Shown piece by piece: positions 24,356-33,493 of a stretch of DNA of 64,000 bases. The stretch spans positions 62,001 to 126,000 of the forward strand of contig NZ_JH126468.1 in NCBI RefSeq assembly GCF_000225705.1, written 5' to 3'. Under the pieces are notes generated by a model. The model saw only the letters and a list, made by a program, of their open reading frames with translations, had not been told where the DNA came from and did not search any database. Made by a program: the position numbers and the translations under genes. Positions within the stretch are counted from its first letter, which is position 1; each line of letters starts with the position of its first letter. This DNA is from Collinsella tanakaei YIT 12063. Lineage in GTDB: Bacteria > Actinomycetota > Coriobacteriia > Coriobacteriales > Coriobacteriaceae.

Positions 24356-24938
24356 GGTCGACCTCCTCCTGGGCCTTGGCGATCGCTCGGGCGATCTCGT
24401 ATCGGACGCGTCGGGCCTCGTGGACCCAGGTTTCCATGCGGTCTCGAGTCTCCTCGGCCAAATCGGCCTTGGCGCTCGTCCAGAAATGCATGGTCCGGAC
24501 GAGCTCGGCGTCGAGCAACGCCGCCTCGAAGTAGATCGGATGCAAGTCGGACGCCGGCGTCGGCACGCATGCCGGCTCGTCGTCCTCCGCATCCAAGACG
24601 ACCCCGCCGGGGTCCCCCTGCCTCCAAGCCGCTCCCGCGGCGTAGCAGGCGCGAGACAACCCCCGGCTGATGCCGCAGCTGCGGCGCGCGAGCAAGCAGA
24701 GCTTTGCGCCGAGCACGCGGACGTCGTCGAGGAAGGAGTCGCACAGCCGCTGGTCATCGGGCTTGGGCGCCCCCGTCTCCGCACGGGGCAGAGCCGTTCC
24801 GGCATCGAACGTGATGCGGAAATCGACCAGGAACTGGCGAGCACCCGGCGTCAAGCGCGTATCGGGCGCAAGACGGTAGGTGTCGAACGGGCAGGCGGCG
24901 TATTCATCGCGCAGCTCGCTCTCCGTCACGTAGCGCAT
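24348..24938 (-). CDS. EutT-like protein lacking the cobalamin cysteine motif
   Basis: A 196-residue protein resembling the EutT/cobalamin adenosyltransferase family of microcompartment loci: MRYVTESELRDEY and TRLTPGARQFLVDFRI at the N-terminus, followed by a helical bundle ending in RVRYEIARAIAKAQEE. The HX11CCXXC metal site of EutT is not present. The pathway is a B12-independent glycyl-radical route, so this is unlikely to be a working adenosyltransferase and may be a structural or regulatory relic. GAGAGGAGGAAGC precedes the ATG. Confidence 0.65.
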   Translation of the reverse strand: MRYVTESELRDEYAACPFDTYRLAPDTRLTPGARQFLVDFRITFDAGTALPRAETGAPKPDDQRLCDSFLDDVRVLGAKLCLLARRSCGISRGLSRACYAAGAAWRQGDPGGVVLDAEDDEPACVPTPASDLHPIYFEAALLDAELVRTMHFWTSAKADLAEETRDRMETWVHEARRVRYEIARAIAKAQEEVDHG

Positions 24939-24985
24939 GCTTCCTCCTCTCGGTCTCGTTCAAATCCCACGGTCCCCGCCTCGCA

Positions 24986-25426
24986 TCACATGCGTGCGGC
25001 GACCCAATCCAACAATTCGCCAACGCCCTCGCCCGTCTCGGTCGAGACGCACAGGATTTCCGTGCACCCCGCCGCCTCGAGCTTGGCGATGCCCTTCGCG
25101 CGCGCGTCGGCGTCTGCGGGAGCCTTGGTGAGAACTCCCAAACACGGGCACGTGAAAGCCCGCGCGTACCCGCTTGAGTAAAAGGACTCGCAGGTACTGC
25201 CGTCCAGAAGCATCAGCATCGAGGAGGCCTGGTTTTGCGCCAACATGATGATGATGCTGTGCATCCAATGGTTCTCGATATAACGGCCGGGAACCTCGAA
25301 GCAGCGCTCGCGGTAATAGCAATCCTCGCGGTGGGCGTGGTTGGATTCCCCGCCCTCCACAAGGTCCGCCAGCGTGGACTTTCCCGAACCGTCGAGACCG
25401 ATCACCATGAGGCGCTTGGTGCTCAC
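24986..25426 (-). CDS. EutP/PduV-like P-loop GTPase
   Basis: A 146-residue Ras-like P-loop protein. The P-loop is VIGLDGSGKST, a switch-region YYRERCFEVPGRYIEN follows, and LGVLTKAPADADA stands where the TKxD guanine motif is expected. EutP and PduV proteins are linked to microcompartment positioning or acetate-kinase-like activity in other systems; here the role is unknown. It starts at GTG 25426, overlapping the EutS-like gene by four bases. Confidence 0.88.
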   Translation of the reverse strand: MSTKRLMVIGLDGSGKSTLADLVEGGESNHAHREDCYYRERCFEVPGRYIENHWMHSIIIMLAQNQASSMLMLLDGSTCESFYSSGYARAFTCPCLGVLTKAPADADARAKGIAKLEAAGCTEILCVSTETGEGVGELLDWVAARM

Positions 25427-25761
25427 GACCTGGTCACCTCCGCGCAGCAGAAGCCCATTTGGTCGTGAAGGAACCGGACGACCTCGCCGATAGCGGTCTC
25501 GACGCTCTGGACGTCGCCCAAAACCACCACCGATCCGGTGAAGCGGTCGAGAAATCCGATCGAGACCGACGCCGCCTTTGACGCGACGTCCGCCGCGATG
25601 ATCGCGGTCTCCTCGGGCGAGAGCGTGAGGATGCCTATCGACTCGCCGCTGGGCACGCCGATCCGCTCGTGGATCTCAGGGCCCGGGCTGGCGATGACGT
25701 GGGCGATCGTCACCTGCTTGCCGGGGACGGATTCCTGGATGATGCGCGAAAGCTTCTCCAT
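25423..25761 (-). CDS. EutS/PduU-type BMC-H shell protein
   Basis: A 112-residue circularly permuted BMC-H protein. RIIQESVPGKQVTIAHVIAS, the ILTLSPEETAIIAADVASKA segment and SIGFLDRFTGSVVVLGDV match the EutS/PduU group, whose N-terminal strands form a beta-barrel over the hexamer pore. GGGGAGGGGAGC precedes the ATG. It begins 12 bp after the CutD gene. Confidence 0.95.
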   Translation of the reverse strand: MEKLSRIIQESVPGKQVTIAHVIASPGPEIHERIGVPSGESIGILTLSPEETAIIAADVASKAASVSIGFLDRFTGSVVVLGDVQSVETAIGEVVRFLHDQMGFCCAEVTRS

Positions 25762-25773
25762 GCTCCCCTCCCC

Positions 25774-26718
25774 TTAATGGCTCACGAGGTTGACGGTGAA
25801 GTCGGCGTCGCCTATCCAGGACTTGATGCGCTTAAGGTCGGCCTCGGTGAGCGAGGGATCGTCCTTGATGGCGTAATCAAGGTCCAGCTGGCCGTACTTG
25901 CCCACGCCGAGCTTGTGGTACGGAAGCAGGTCGACGCCGTCGAAGTTCTTCTGGTAGCGATAGGGCGTGAAGAAGGCGATCACCGCATCGATCTCCTCCT
26001 TGCTGTCGTTGACCCCCTTGAGCAGGGGCATGCGCACGCGCACGTTGAAGCCGTTCTCAAGCAGCGTGCGAACATTCTCCAAGATCAGCTCGTTGTTGGC
26101 GCCGGTCCACTGCTTGTGCTTGACCGGGTCCATGTGCTTGATATCGAAGAGGAACAAATCGACGTGCTCGGCGACCTTCAAAAGCGTCTTGGTGGGAACG
26201 TAGCCGCAGGTCTCGACGGCGGTGTGGTAGCCGCGCTTATGGCAGGCGACCAGCAGGCTCAAGGCTGCCTCGGGCTGTGCCAGGGCTTCGCCGCCGGAGA
26301 GCGTGATGCCGCCGCCGGACATGCGGTAGAAGTCCGCGTCCTGATCGAAGAAGGCCAGAAGCTCGTCGATCGACTTGTCCTCGCCCATGATCTTCAGGGC
26401 GTTGTGCAGGCAAGCCTCCTCGCACAAATGGCATCCCATGCACTGGACGTCGCGACGGACCCTGTGCTCGCCCGCCACCATCTGGTGGATGTCGACGGGG
26501 CATACGTCCACGCATGCGCCGCAGTTGACGCATGCCGAGGCCTTGAACATGACCTCGTGCCCGCGATGCTGGCTCTCGGGATTGGAGCACCATGCGCACC
26601 GCAGCGGGCAACCCTTGAAAAACGCCATCGACCGAACGCCGGGGCCGTCGTACATGTTGTACTTCTGAAGGTTGAATATACGAGCTTTACGCTCTACATT
26701 CGCTTGCTCAAGACTCAA
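25774..26718 (-). CDS. cutD: Choline TMA-lyase activating enzyme (radical SAM)
   Basis: Uses S-adenosylmethionine and a reduced 4Fe-4S cluster to install the glycyl radical on CutC. The 314-residue protein has the radical SAM motif in FKGCPLRCAWCSNPES, two ferredoxin-like clusters (CVNCGACVDVCP and CMGCHLCEEAC) typical of glycyl-radical activases of this class, and SGGGITLSGGEALAQPE for SAM binding. The start is a TTG at 26718 behind AAGGAGGT. It lies 63 bp after cutC. Its specificity for CutC is inferred from adjacency. Confidence 0.95.
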   Translation of the reverse strand: MSLEQANVERKARIFNLQKYNMYDGPGVRSMAFFKGCPLRCAWCSNPESQHRGHEVMFKASACVNCGACVDVCPVDIHQMVAGEHRVRRDVQCMGCHLCEEACLHNALKIMGEDKSIDELLAFFDQDADFYRMSGGGITLSGGEALAQPEAALSLLVACHKRGYHTAVETCGYVPTKTLLKVAEHVDLFLFDIKHMDPVKHKQWTGANNELILENVRTLLENGFNVRVRMPLLKGVNDSKEEIDAVIAFFTPYRYQKNFDGVDLLPYHKLGVGKYGQLDLDYAIKDDPSLTEADLKRIKSWIGDADFTVNLVSH

Positions 26719-26781
26719 CGCCCTACCTCCTTGTGTATTCCGGCGCCCGGTCGGTTCTTCTTGCTAAAAGGCAATCTCTCG

Positions 26782-29319
26782 CTAAAACTTGGTGAGCATG
26801 GTGCGGCTGATGATCTCGTCCTGAACGTCCTTGCACAGCTCGACAAAGAACGCGCTGTAGCCGGCGACGCGGACCACCAGGTCGCGATGCTCCTCGGGGT
26901 GCTCCTGGGCATCAAGAAGGGTCTTGTTGTCCAGGTAGTTGAACTGCATCTCGCCGTTGCCGTACATGCAGGCGGTGCGGAGCAGGGTCACCAGGCCGTT
27001 CTCGCCCTCGGGGGTGTCCAGCAGGCCGGCCATCAGCTTGAAGTTGTGGACCATGCCGATGTTCATGCTGTCGTTGGCCATCTTGGAAACGGACTTGATG
27101 ATGGCCGTGGGGCCGTTGAAGTCCGCACCCTGGGTGGGGCTGATGCCGTCGGAAAGCGGGGTCCAGGCGCGGCGGCCGTTTGCGGACGCACCGGTCAGCT
27201 GACCGAAGGGCGTGTTGTTGGAGATGGACAGCGTGCCGTGGGACAGGCGCGAGTACAGCGTCTTGAACTGGCTGTGGATGTGCTCGGTGTAGTGGACGAT
27301 GTCGGCGCAGATGCTGTCCGCGTAGTCGTCGTCGTTACCGTACTTGGGAGCCTTCAGGCAGTCCTGGCGCATCTGCTCATAGCCCTCGAAGTCCGCCTTG
27401 AGGCCTTCGTTGAGCTCCTCAAGCGTGTACTTGTGGTCGTCGAAGACCAGCTTCTTGATAGCGGCCATGGAGTCTGCGTAGGTCGCAAGGCCGCTCCACA
27501 CCACGCCGGGACCGAAGTTGTACATGGCGCCGCCGGCGGAGACGTCGCGACCGTGCTCCATGCAGCCCTCGAACATGATGGACATCAGGGGCTTGGGAGC
27601 CATATCGCGATGGACGCGCTGGGAGATGACGGTAGCCACGGAGGTCCACTTGGTCATGTAGTAGATGGTCTCCTTGACCGCGTGCTCGAACTCCTCGTAG
27701 GTGGAGTACTGGGACAGCGGGCCCAGGTCCGGAGTGACCTGCTTGCCGTACCACAGGGGCACGCCGTGATTGAGCGTGAGCTCGATGGCAATGGGCCACT
27801 GGGTGTAGGAGGTGGAGGTCCACTGATACAGGCGGCCGGACTTCTGGGGCTCGACGCAGCCCATCATGCAGTAGTCGCGCGAATCCTCAACGGAGATGCC
27901 CTTGGCAAGCATCATCTTGATATGGGAGTCGTCGAAGTGGCATGCGGGGAAGCCCATGCCGGAGCGAACGACGTCGACGATCTTGCGCAGGTACTTCTCG
28001 GGAGACTTGTTGTGGATGCGGCAAGCCAGCGAGGGCTGGTAGATCTTGACGTGGCGCACCGCGTCCATCAGCAGGTAGGTGAGGTCGTTGGTGGCGTCAG
28101 CGCCGGCGCGGGTCACGCCGCCCAGGGTCATGTTGACAAAGGGCTGGTAGCCGGCGAAGAACTTGGAAGAGGCCTCGCTGGTGACCCACATCATCTCGCT
28201 CATCTTGATGAGCATGCAGCCAGCCAGGTCGAATGCCTGGTAGTTGTTGAGGCGACCGGACTCGATATCGGCCTTGTAGAACGGATACATGTACTGGTCG
28301 ACGCGGCCGATGGACATGCCGGTCTGGTTCTCCTCGACGGGGAGCAGGGACTCGATGACCCAGACGGACTGGATCGCCTCCCAGAAGGTGGTGGGCTTGT
28401 GGGCGGGAACGTTGCGCAGGTTAGCGGCAATCTGCTCCAGCTCGGCGCGACGGCGGGGATTCTGCTCGCTACGGGCCTTCTCCAGCGCGTAGTCGGACAG
28501 GCGACGGGCGTAGATCATGACGCCCTCGGTGGTCTCGACGATGGACTTGTAGAAGTAGATCTTATCGAGGTCGTCGGGATTCTCGTAATCCAGATGGGCC
28601 AGGTACTCCTTGGCCTCGTCCTGGATGTCCTGCATGCCCTTCTTCATCAGGATGACGTCGTAGCCCGGGTTGGAGTCGCCGCCGCCGTTGACCTGGTGAT
28701 AGGAGCAATCGGAAACAAAGGACTCGCCGGAGAGCTCCCAGACGCCCGCCTCGCGATACTGGTCCTCGCAGTACTCGTCCAAAGACTTGCCCTCCCAGAA
28801 CGGGAAGAGCTCCTCGCGCATGTACTTCTTATCCTCTTCGGAGATGAAGAAGGGATCCTGCGGACGGGTGCCGATGGTGTCGATCTCGTCGCGCAGCCAA
28901 CGCCAGGCGATGTCGGGAGAGAACGCGCCGGCGCGAGGAGCGCCGCAGGGGGAACCGACGATCAGCTCGTCGTCCTGGATGACCAGCGGGGCGGTCTCGC
29001 AGCAATAGCGGAAGCACTTGGCGCGCAGAAGGATCTTGGGCATGCCCGGGTTCTTCTTGGTGAACTCGGTGACGGCGCGGGCGCGGTACGTGGTGATGGT
29101 GGGCACCTGCTTCAAGAAATTCTGCTTGAGGCGAACGTGGCGCTCGGTGGGGCCGTCGGGGATCTCGGTGGGATCGGCGGTAGCGGCGACCTTGGTGGTC
29201 AGCGGGCGGTCGAGCTGGTCGTACACCTGCTCGAACATCTTGCGGACGGTGTCGCGCTGCTCGTCGCTCATCTCCTTGGTGGCGTCGGACAGCTCCTTTG
29301 CAAACTCCCTGATATCCAT
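26782..29319 (-). CDS. cutC: Choline trimethylamine-lyase (glycyl radical enzyme)
   Basis: Cleaves choline to trimethylamine and acetaldehyde by glycyl-radical chemistry in the microcompartment lumen. All key residues known from Desulfovibrio CutC (D216, F395, C489, E491, G821) are found one position lower: D215 in [11 protein letters not shown]394 in YQPFVN, C488 and E490 in [11 protein letters not shown], and G820 in RVAGYSAFF. The length (845) is the short form without the long N-terminal extension of type II enzymes. This excludes pyruvate formate-lyase, diol dehydratase and isethionate lyase on pattern. It is preceded by AGAGGTAAGG and followed by cutD. Confidence 0.97.
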   Translation of the reverse strand: MDIREFAKELSDATKEMSDEQRDTVRKMFEQVYDQLDRPLTTKVAATADPTEIPDGPTERHVRLKQNFLKQVPTITTYRARAVTEFTKKNPGMPKILLRAKCFRYCCETAPLVIQDDELIVGSPCGAPRAGAFSPDIAWRWLRDEIDTIGTRPQDPFFISEEDKKYMREELFPFWEGKSLDEYCEDQYREAGVWELSGESFVSDCSYHQVNGGGDSNPGYDVILMKKGMQDIQDEAKEYLAHLDYENPDDLDKIYFYKSIVETTEGVMIYARRLSDYALEKARSEQNPRRRAELEQIAANLRNVPAHKPTTFWEAIQSVWVIESLLPVEENQTGMSIGRVDQYMYPFYKADIESGRLNNYQAFDLAGCMLIKMSEMMWVTSEASSKFFAGYQPFVNMTLGGVTRAGADATNDLTYLLMDAVRHVKIYQPSLACRIHNKSPEKYLRKIVDVVRSGMGFPACHFDDSHIKMMLAKGISVEDSRDYCMMGCVEPQKSGRLYQWTSTSYTQWPIAIELTLNHGVPLWYGKQVTPDLGPLSQYSTYEEFEHAVKETIYYMTKWTSVATVISQRVHRDMAPKPLMSIMFEGCMEHGRDVSAGGAMYNFGPGVVWSGLATYADSMAAIKKLVFDDHKYTLEELNEGLKADFEGYEQMRQDCLKAPKYGNDDDYADSICADIVHYTEHIHSQFKTLYSRLSHGTLSISNNTPFGQLTGASANGRRAWTPLSDGISPTQGADFNGPTAIIKSVSKMANDSMNIGMVHNFKLMAGLLDTPEGENGLVTLLRTACMYGNGEMQFNYLDNKTLLDAQEHPEEHRDLVVRVAGYSAFFVELCKDVQDEIISRTMLTKF

Positions 29320-29333
29320 CCTTACCTCTTTTC

Positions 29334-30866
29334 TCAGTACGTTTTAACGTCTTCCAGCAAGCTGGAGAACCAATTGGACATTGACTCGGAAGCGGGCTTC
29401 TCCCGGCATTCCTCAAGGCGATCCGGCTCCTTCTCGCATGCGCTTTCGCAGGCGGTCGGCGCCGCAGCCTCATCGGGATCCATGAGGCCCGCATCCTTCA
29501 ACAGCTCGCAGTCGCCATGGGAGGCACCCACGCCAACCTGGCGGCGGCGGATGAAGTCTCGATAGGTCACGCCCATATCAGATGAGCAGGCGTTATCCCA
29601 TCCGGTAATGGTCAGCGTCTTGGGTAGCGTGGAATGACAACCGGTCGCGCCCATTCCCGTTCCCACGTTGACCAAGATGCGACCGACGGGCTTTTTGAGG
29701 ACGAATTGCCTCACCACCTCGCCGTCGCGGGAGAAGATCGAAAGCGCGTTGCCGTCCCCGCTGTTGAGGATGAGCTCGATGCACTTCTCGCAGGCACCGC
29801 GCCAACTCTCCTCGACGTAGTAGGACAGCACCGGGCCGTACTTGGCCTTTGAGAAGACGCTGTGCTCGGAAACATAGGGCTTCTCGACCACAAGCACCTT
29901 GGTGCTCTCCGGGACCACCAACCCGGCGCGGCGCGCCATGTCGAAGGCGGACTTGCCGATCAGCTCGCGATACGGCTTGCCGCACGGCTTGAAGAGCGTC
30001 TTAGCCAGGGACTCGGCCTCTTCATCGCTCAGGAAATAGCACCCGCGCGCCTTGAGCTGAGCCCTGAACTTCTCGTCCACCGCCCGCTCGACCACAAGGG
30101 ATTGCTCGGCTCCGGGCATCATGCCGTAGCAGAAGCTCTTGCCCGCGACCACCTCTTCGGCGCAATGAGCCAGGTCGGCGGTCTCCTCGACAAAGACCGG
30201 GTTGTTGCCGATCGATGCGTGGTAGACGTCCTTGCCGCCCAAGTCGCTGGCGACCACGCGCTCGTATTCGCGCGAATCGATCACCATGCGAACGGCGGGT
30301 TGGCAGGCGAGCCAAGCGTCGCCCTCCTCGGAGTACTGGTGCAGAAAGCCCAGCGCCTCGAGCGGGTAATGGCAGGCGGCGGCTACATCGGCCACCTCAG
30401 CCATCAGCGACTCGCAAGTCGCGTGCGTGCGAACGCGGGCAGAGAAGATCACGGGGGTCTTTGCCTTGACCGCGCACAGAAGCTGGCTTAACAGGGTGGG
30501 AACCGTCAGCCAATCGGGCAAAAACGAGACGACCACGCCCTTGGGCAGTCCCGTCTCGATGCCATGGGTCCAGCCATCGCGGTAGATCTGCTGTACCTCG
30601 AGCTGCGAGGAGACCTCATCGAGCATCTCGGTGAGAACCCACTCGGTCAGAGCGCGCTCGTCTTCCGGGTTGCCGTAATCGCTCTCGCGACAGGCCTGCT
30701 TGGCGAGGTCGCCCGCCTGCGGCAGCAGCCTCTCTCGAAGCTGCTGCAGAAAGCCACGGACCAAACCGTCGCCCAGGCCCTCGAGCACGCCTTGGGATTC
30801 CTCGGCATGCTCCAACAGGATGCGCGCTTCCTGAATGGATAGAAGATCGTTATCGATCAGCGGCAT
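29334..30866 (-). CDS. cutB: Aldehyde dehydrogenase homologue lacking the catalytic cysteine
   Basis: A 510-residue relative of the acetaldehyde dehydrogenase at 19471. Aligned on the shared EQS, the catalytic segment TFDNGTICASEQS is replaced by [13 protein letters not shown], which puts proline (residue 251) where cysteine should be. The glycine-rich cofactor segment is also changed ([20 protein letters not shown] in place of ATGGPGMVKAAY). It ends in a cysteine/glutamate-rich linker and a short helix ([14 protein letters not shown]) that could target the lumen. It is probably a structural or regulatory pseudoenzyme, or an enzyme with different chemistry. Many choline loci carry two dehydrogenase genes, hence the tentative symbol. 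Confidence 0.8.
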   Translation of the reverse strand: MPLIDNDLLSIQEARILLEHAEESQGVLEGLGDGLVRGFLQQLRERLLPQAGDLAKQACRESDYGNPEDERALTEWVLTEMLDEVSSQLEVQQIYRDGWTHGIETGLPKGVVVSFLPDWLTVPTLLSQLLCAVKAKTPVIFSARVRTHATCESLMAEVADVAAACHYPLEALGFLHQYSEEGDAWLACQPAVRMVIDSREYERVVASDLGGKDVYHASIGNNPVFVEETADLAHCAEEVVAGKSFCYGMMPGAEQSLVVERAVDEKFRAQLKARGCYFLSDEEAESLAKTLFKPCGKPYRELIGKSAFDMARRAGLVVPESTKVLVVEKPYVSEHSVFSKAKYGPVLSYYVEESWRGACEKCIELILNSGDGNALSIFSRDGEVVRQFVLKKPVGRILVNVGTGMGATGCHSTLPKTLTITGWDNACSSDMGVTYRDFIRRRQVGVGASHGDCELLKDAGLMDPDEAAAPTACESACEKEPDRLEECREKPASESMSNWFSSLLEDVKTY

Positions 30867-30881
30867 TGAACATGCGCCCCC

Positions 30882-31193
30882 TTAGTACGGCAGCAGGTTC
30901 TCAACGCAGTAGCGCTGGGTGATCTTTTTAAGATCGGGATGCGGACGAGGAATGACAACGGAGCTGTAGACCTCCGCGCCCATCTCGCCCACCGCGGCCA
31001 CGCCGGCCTCGACCGCAGCCTCGACCGCCGCGACGTCGCCCTCGACCAGAATCGAGATGTAGCCCGATGCAGTGTTCTCGTAACCGATAAGCGTCACGTC
31101 GCCGGCCTTGCACATGGCGTCGGCTGCCTCGAGGACAAAGACCAGGCCAAAGGTCTCGATGGCGCCAAGCGCTCCGGAATAACCCTGTGTCAT
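30882..31193 (-). CDS. BMC-H shell protein
   Basis: A 103-residue hexameric shell protein: YSGALGAIETFGLVFVLEAA, GYENTASGYISILVEGDVAA and SSVVIPRPHPDLKKI. It differs from the other BMC-H copies at pore and edge positions and has a C-terminal extension (TQRYCVENLLPY). It lies ten bases after the previous shell gene and is the second of a pair upstream of the core enzymes. Confidence 0.95.
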   Translation of the reverse strand: MTQGYSGALGAIETFGLVFVLEAADAMCKAGDVTLIGYENTASGYISILVEGDVAAVEAAVEAGVAAVGEMGAEVYSSVVIPRPHPDLKKITQRYCVENLLPY

Positions 31194-31202
31194 GGCTTCC
31201 TC

Positions 31203-31499
31203 CTAGAAATCGACGTCGTGGACGGAGACCACGTCGCCCACAGCGGGCACGGGTCGCTTCATAACGTTCTGGGCCGTCAGCTTGCCGATGGACTTGGCTG
31301 CCTCGGCGCCGGCCTTGACGGCCGCCTCGCAGGCCGCCACGTCGCCGCGGACAATGACGGTTACCAGCGTGGAGCCAACGTTCTCGTAGCTGATGAGCTC
31401 CGTGTCGCCGGCCTTGAGCATGGCGTCGGCGGCGAGGAGAGCGGGGACCATGCCGATGGTCTCGATAAGGCCGATAGCCTGTTCTCCCTGATAGCGCAT
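31203..31499 (-). CDS. BMC-H shell protein
   Basis: A 98-residue hexameric shell protein with EQAIGLIETIGMVPALLAAD and VTVIVRGDVAACEAAVKAG, and a C-terminal tail (VGDVVSVHDVDF) not found in the other copies. It is about equally distant from the other four BMC-H proteins, so the operon supplies several distinct facet tiles. It follows the small helical gene by 15 bp. Confidence 0.95.
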   Translation of the reverse strand: MRYQGEQAIGLIETIGMVPALLAADAMLKAGDTELISYENVGSTLVTVIVRGDVAACEAAVKAGAEAAKSIGKLTAQNVMKRPVPAVGDVVSVHDVDF

Positions 31500-31514
31500 G
31501 GGAACCTCCCCTTC

Positions 31515-31781
31515 CTACTTGATGTACGAGTTGATGGACTGCTTCTGCTCCTCGGTGGCGCGGTAATACACCAGCAAGTCGTCGTGAGAATCCAGATCGA
31601 TTCGGGACTCCTCGATGAGGCCGTTCTTCTCGGCAGTCATAAGCGCGGAGGTCATCTCGTCGCGGGTGAAGGCGCGGCGGGAAGCGTACTCGCCCTTCAG
31701 GGCCTCCATGACGTCGTCGACGCAAGCCTCGTCAACCGTGGTGAAGTACTTGAGCATTGCGTAGTTCAGCGGGCGCGACAT
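31515..31781 (-). CDS. Small protein of the choline locus, winged-helix-like
   Basis: An 88-residue protein (MSRPLNYAMLKYFTTVDEAC and onward, ending in ATEEQKQSINSYIK). The alternation of helices and a short beta segment looks like a winged helix, but no DNA-binding signature is certain. Similar small proteins occur beside cutC in other genera as far as I recall; their function is unknown. It starts one base after the permease stop codon, so translation is coupled. Confidence 0.6.
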   Translation of the reverse strand: MSRPLNYAMLKYFTTVDEACVDDVMEALKGEYASRRAFTRDEMTSALMTAEKNGLIEESRIDLDSHDDLLVYYRATEEQKQSINSYIK

Positions 31782-31782
31782 G

Positions 31783-32874
31783 CTACTCCCCCTTCTTCTT
31801 TAGGAAGTCCAGCGGGTTCACGGCGATGACGGTGATGCCAGCGACCATGACGAGGGCTGCGATCCACGCGATCGCGGGCAGGGCGAAGCCCTCGATGCCC
31901 ATGATCAGGCCGATGATGATCCAGCTGCACAGCGGGACAAAGAACGAATAGGTGCCGTTGCAGGCCATTCCCAGAGCGGTGCCGCACATGCTGTTGCCGC
32001 GGTACCAGTTGGAGAACGAGGTGTAGGCGAAGAAGCCGGAGGCAACGAAGAAGAACACCGACGGGATATCGGCGAAGGCCTGGCCGACGCACTGGTAGGT
32101 GATGGCGAGGTCGCCGCCGCCAAAGAGGGTGAGCAGGGGCAGGATGATGATCAGGTTCACGGAACCGGAGGTAACCTGGCGGATGGTGATGCCGATCTGC
32201 GGGTCGATCATCGACGTGCCAAAGCCGCCGATGCAACCCTCGATGCCCCAGCCGAGGGCGGCGATGAAGGCGAGCAGCAGGCCGGGGACAACACCCGGGC
32301 CAAGGGCGCCGGTAAGGCCGGTGAAGCCGATCATGCCGCTCGCGAAGACGCAGATCAGGATGCCCAGAATAACGCGCGGGCCCATGGGCTGCTTGAAGAG
32401 GAAACGGGAAAGGATGGCGCCGATAGCCGGGCAGAGCGCGGCGATGGGGGTCACGATGGGGCCCGCCATGGAAAGCGCGATAACGTAGGCAGCGCCCGCG
32501 ATGGGACCGCCCACCAGCGCCGCGGCGACCATGATGATGCCGGGCTTGGAGCGGAAGGTCTGGATGAAGTCGCCCAGCTTGCCCTGCTTCGCGGTAAGCA
32601 GAAGGGCCCAAACGGCGCTGAACAGATCGTTGAGCGCGGTGGCGATGGTGGGGAGAATAAATACCACCAAGAAGCTGCTCGCCTCGAGGGTGCCCATCCA
32701 ATCGGCCCATACGCCCTGCGTCTGGGCAGCCATGATGAACGCCGAGTACAAACCGTAGGTGATGCCGGAATACAGCGCGATCATGAGGCCCTTCTTCAGG
32801 AAGCTCTGGTCGAGCTTCCTCTTCTTCTCAAGGGCAAGTTCATGGCGCGCGTCTGCGGTTGCCGCTCCTTGCAT
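31783..32874 (-). CDS. DMT-type permease, probable choline or trimethylamine transporter
   Basis: A 363-residue membrane protein with about ten hydrophobic helices in a DMT-like arrangement, beginning at GLMIALYSGITYGLYSAF and ending at IAALVMVAGITVIAV, followed by a lysine-rich cytoplasmic tail. It is the first gene of the choline operon, so it probably brings choline in or lets trimethylamine out; the direction is not visible. The ATG at 32874 has GGAGGAAGG upstream; a TTG four codons earlier is less likely. It is not a BCCT or ABC choline carrier. Confidence 0.8.
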   Translation of the reverse strand: MQGAATADARHELALEKKRKLDQSFLKKGLMIALYSGITYGLYSAFIMAAQTQGVWADWMGTLEASSFLVVFILPTIATALNDLFSAVWALLLTAKQGKLGDFIQTFRSKPGIIMVAAALVGGPIAGAAYVIALSMAGPIVTPIAALCPAIGAILSRFLFKQPMGPRVILGILICVFASGMIGFTGLTGALGPGVVPGLLLAFIAALGWGIEGCIGGFGTSMIDPQIGITIRQVTSGSVNLIIILPLLTLFGGGDLAITYQCVGQAFADIPSVFFFVASGFFAYTSFSNWYRGNSMCGTALGMACNGTYSFFVPLCSWIIIGLIMGIEGFALPAIAWIAALVMVAGITVIAVNPLDFLKKKGE

Positions 32875-33342
32875 ACCTTCCTCCAATCTATGGGGGTTGC
32901 ATAAGTCCTGTACTTCGAAACTCTAGAAATTGACGTAGCGGCAGGGTCTACCCAAGCGCCCGCGACAAGCGGCAGGCGGTTGAAAAGGCCATGCGAGCGC
33001 TTGCCCAAGCGAGCGAATAAGGCGTTATTTGGTTTTTAGGACGAACGCTAGAAAGTGAACGGTCGTTATTCACACGCGAGCGGTTTGCGTTGCCAAACGA
33101 GCCTTCATTCAACCCGAAACATCGCTAGAAGCCTTTAGCCCCAATACCCGTGACAGTTATGGATTTAGGCTTTTACCTCGCCAGTCCACGCATCGATACG
33201 CTCCAGTACACGCAACTAAGCGCAAGATAGCGTCCTTTTTCACCTCATTGCACAGATAATGGGCGTTCATGAACCTTTCCGCTACGGCAATGTTTCCAAA
33301 TTGTTACCAACGAGCGAATGGCACCTTAGCCGCAAACAAAAA
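32875..33342. other. Upstream region of the choline operon
   Basis: No gene is seen. This interval must contain the promoter of the 18-kb operon. GTGAACGGTC stands at 33055-33064, a sequence also present at 56207-56216 upstream of the aga PTS. I could not fix -35/-10 boxes or a MerR-type spacer with confidence. Confidence 0.5.
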
Positions 33343-33375
33343 GCGCCGGCCCCGTAATTCATACGGAACCGGCGC
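33343..33375 (-). terminator. Terminator of the lacR-lacA-lacB unit
   Basis: GCGCCGG and CCGTA on the left pair with TACGG and CCGGCGC on the right. On the minus strand the hairpin is followed by TTTTTGT. It separates the lac genes from the choline operon. Confidence 0.9.
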
Positions 33376-33493
33376 CTTCTCACCGCTGGCAGTTGCCGCG
33401 GCTCGATGCTACCGCTATGGACGATTCGGGCAAACGCGAAGGGATACACGCCCGCCTGCAATCGTTACGGCTTGATAGGTTTAGCGCAGCGAA

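Noticed and set aside
23048-24670. Plus-strand open frame across four minus-strand genes
   Set aside because: It spans several genes with overlapping stops and starts on the other strand and has no ribosome site or recognisable domain.
24356-24844. 163-codon N-terminal extension of the EutJ-like frame
   Set aside because: The extension lies fully inside the EutT-like gene in another frame and is Arg/Pro/Ser-rich. EutJ proteins start close to the chosen ATG at 24355.
24348-24938. Functional EutT cobalamin adenosyltransferase
   Set aside because: The cysteine/histidine metal site is missing and no B12-dependent enzyme is encoded in the operon.
26782-29319. Other glycyl radical enzymes (pyruvate formate-lyase, diol dehydratase, isethionate sulfite-lyase)
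   Set aside because: All five catalytic positions and the [11 protein letters not shown] segment match choline lyase, and the locus has a GRM1-type gene set.
25669-29565. Very long plus-strand open frame (about 1300 codons) opposite cutD-cutC
   Set aside because: It is antisense to genes whose residues match their families exactly. Long antisense frames are expected in GC-rich genes. The predicted product is a low-complexity Val/Leu/Gly/His-rich chain with no domains.
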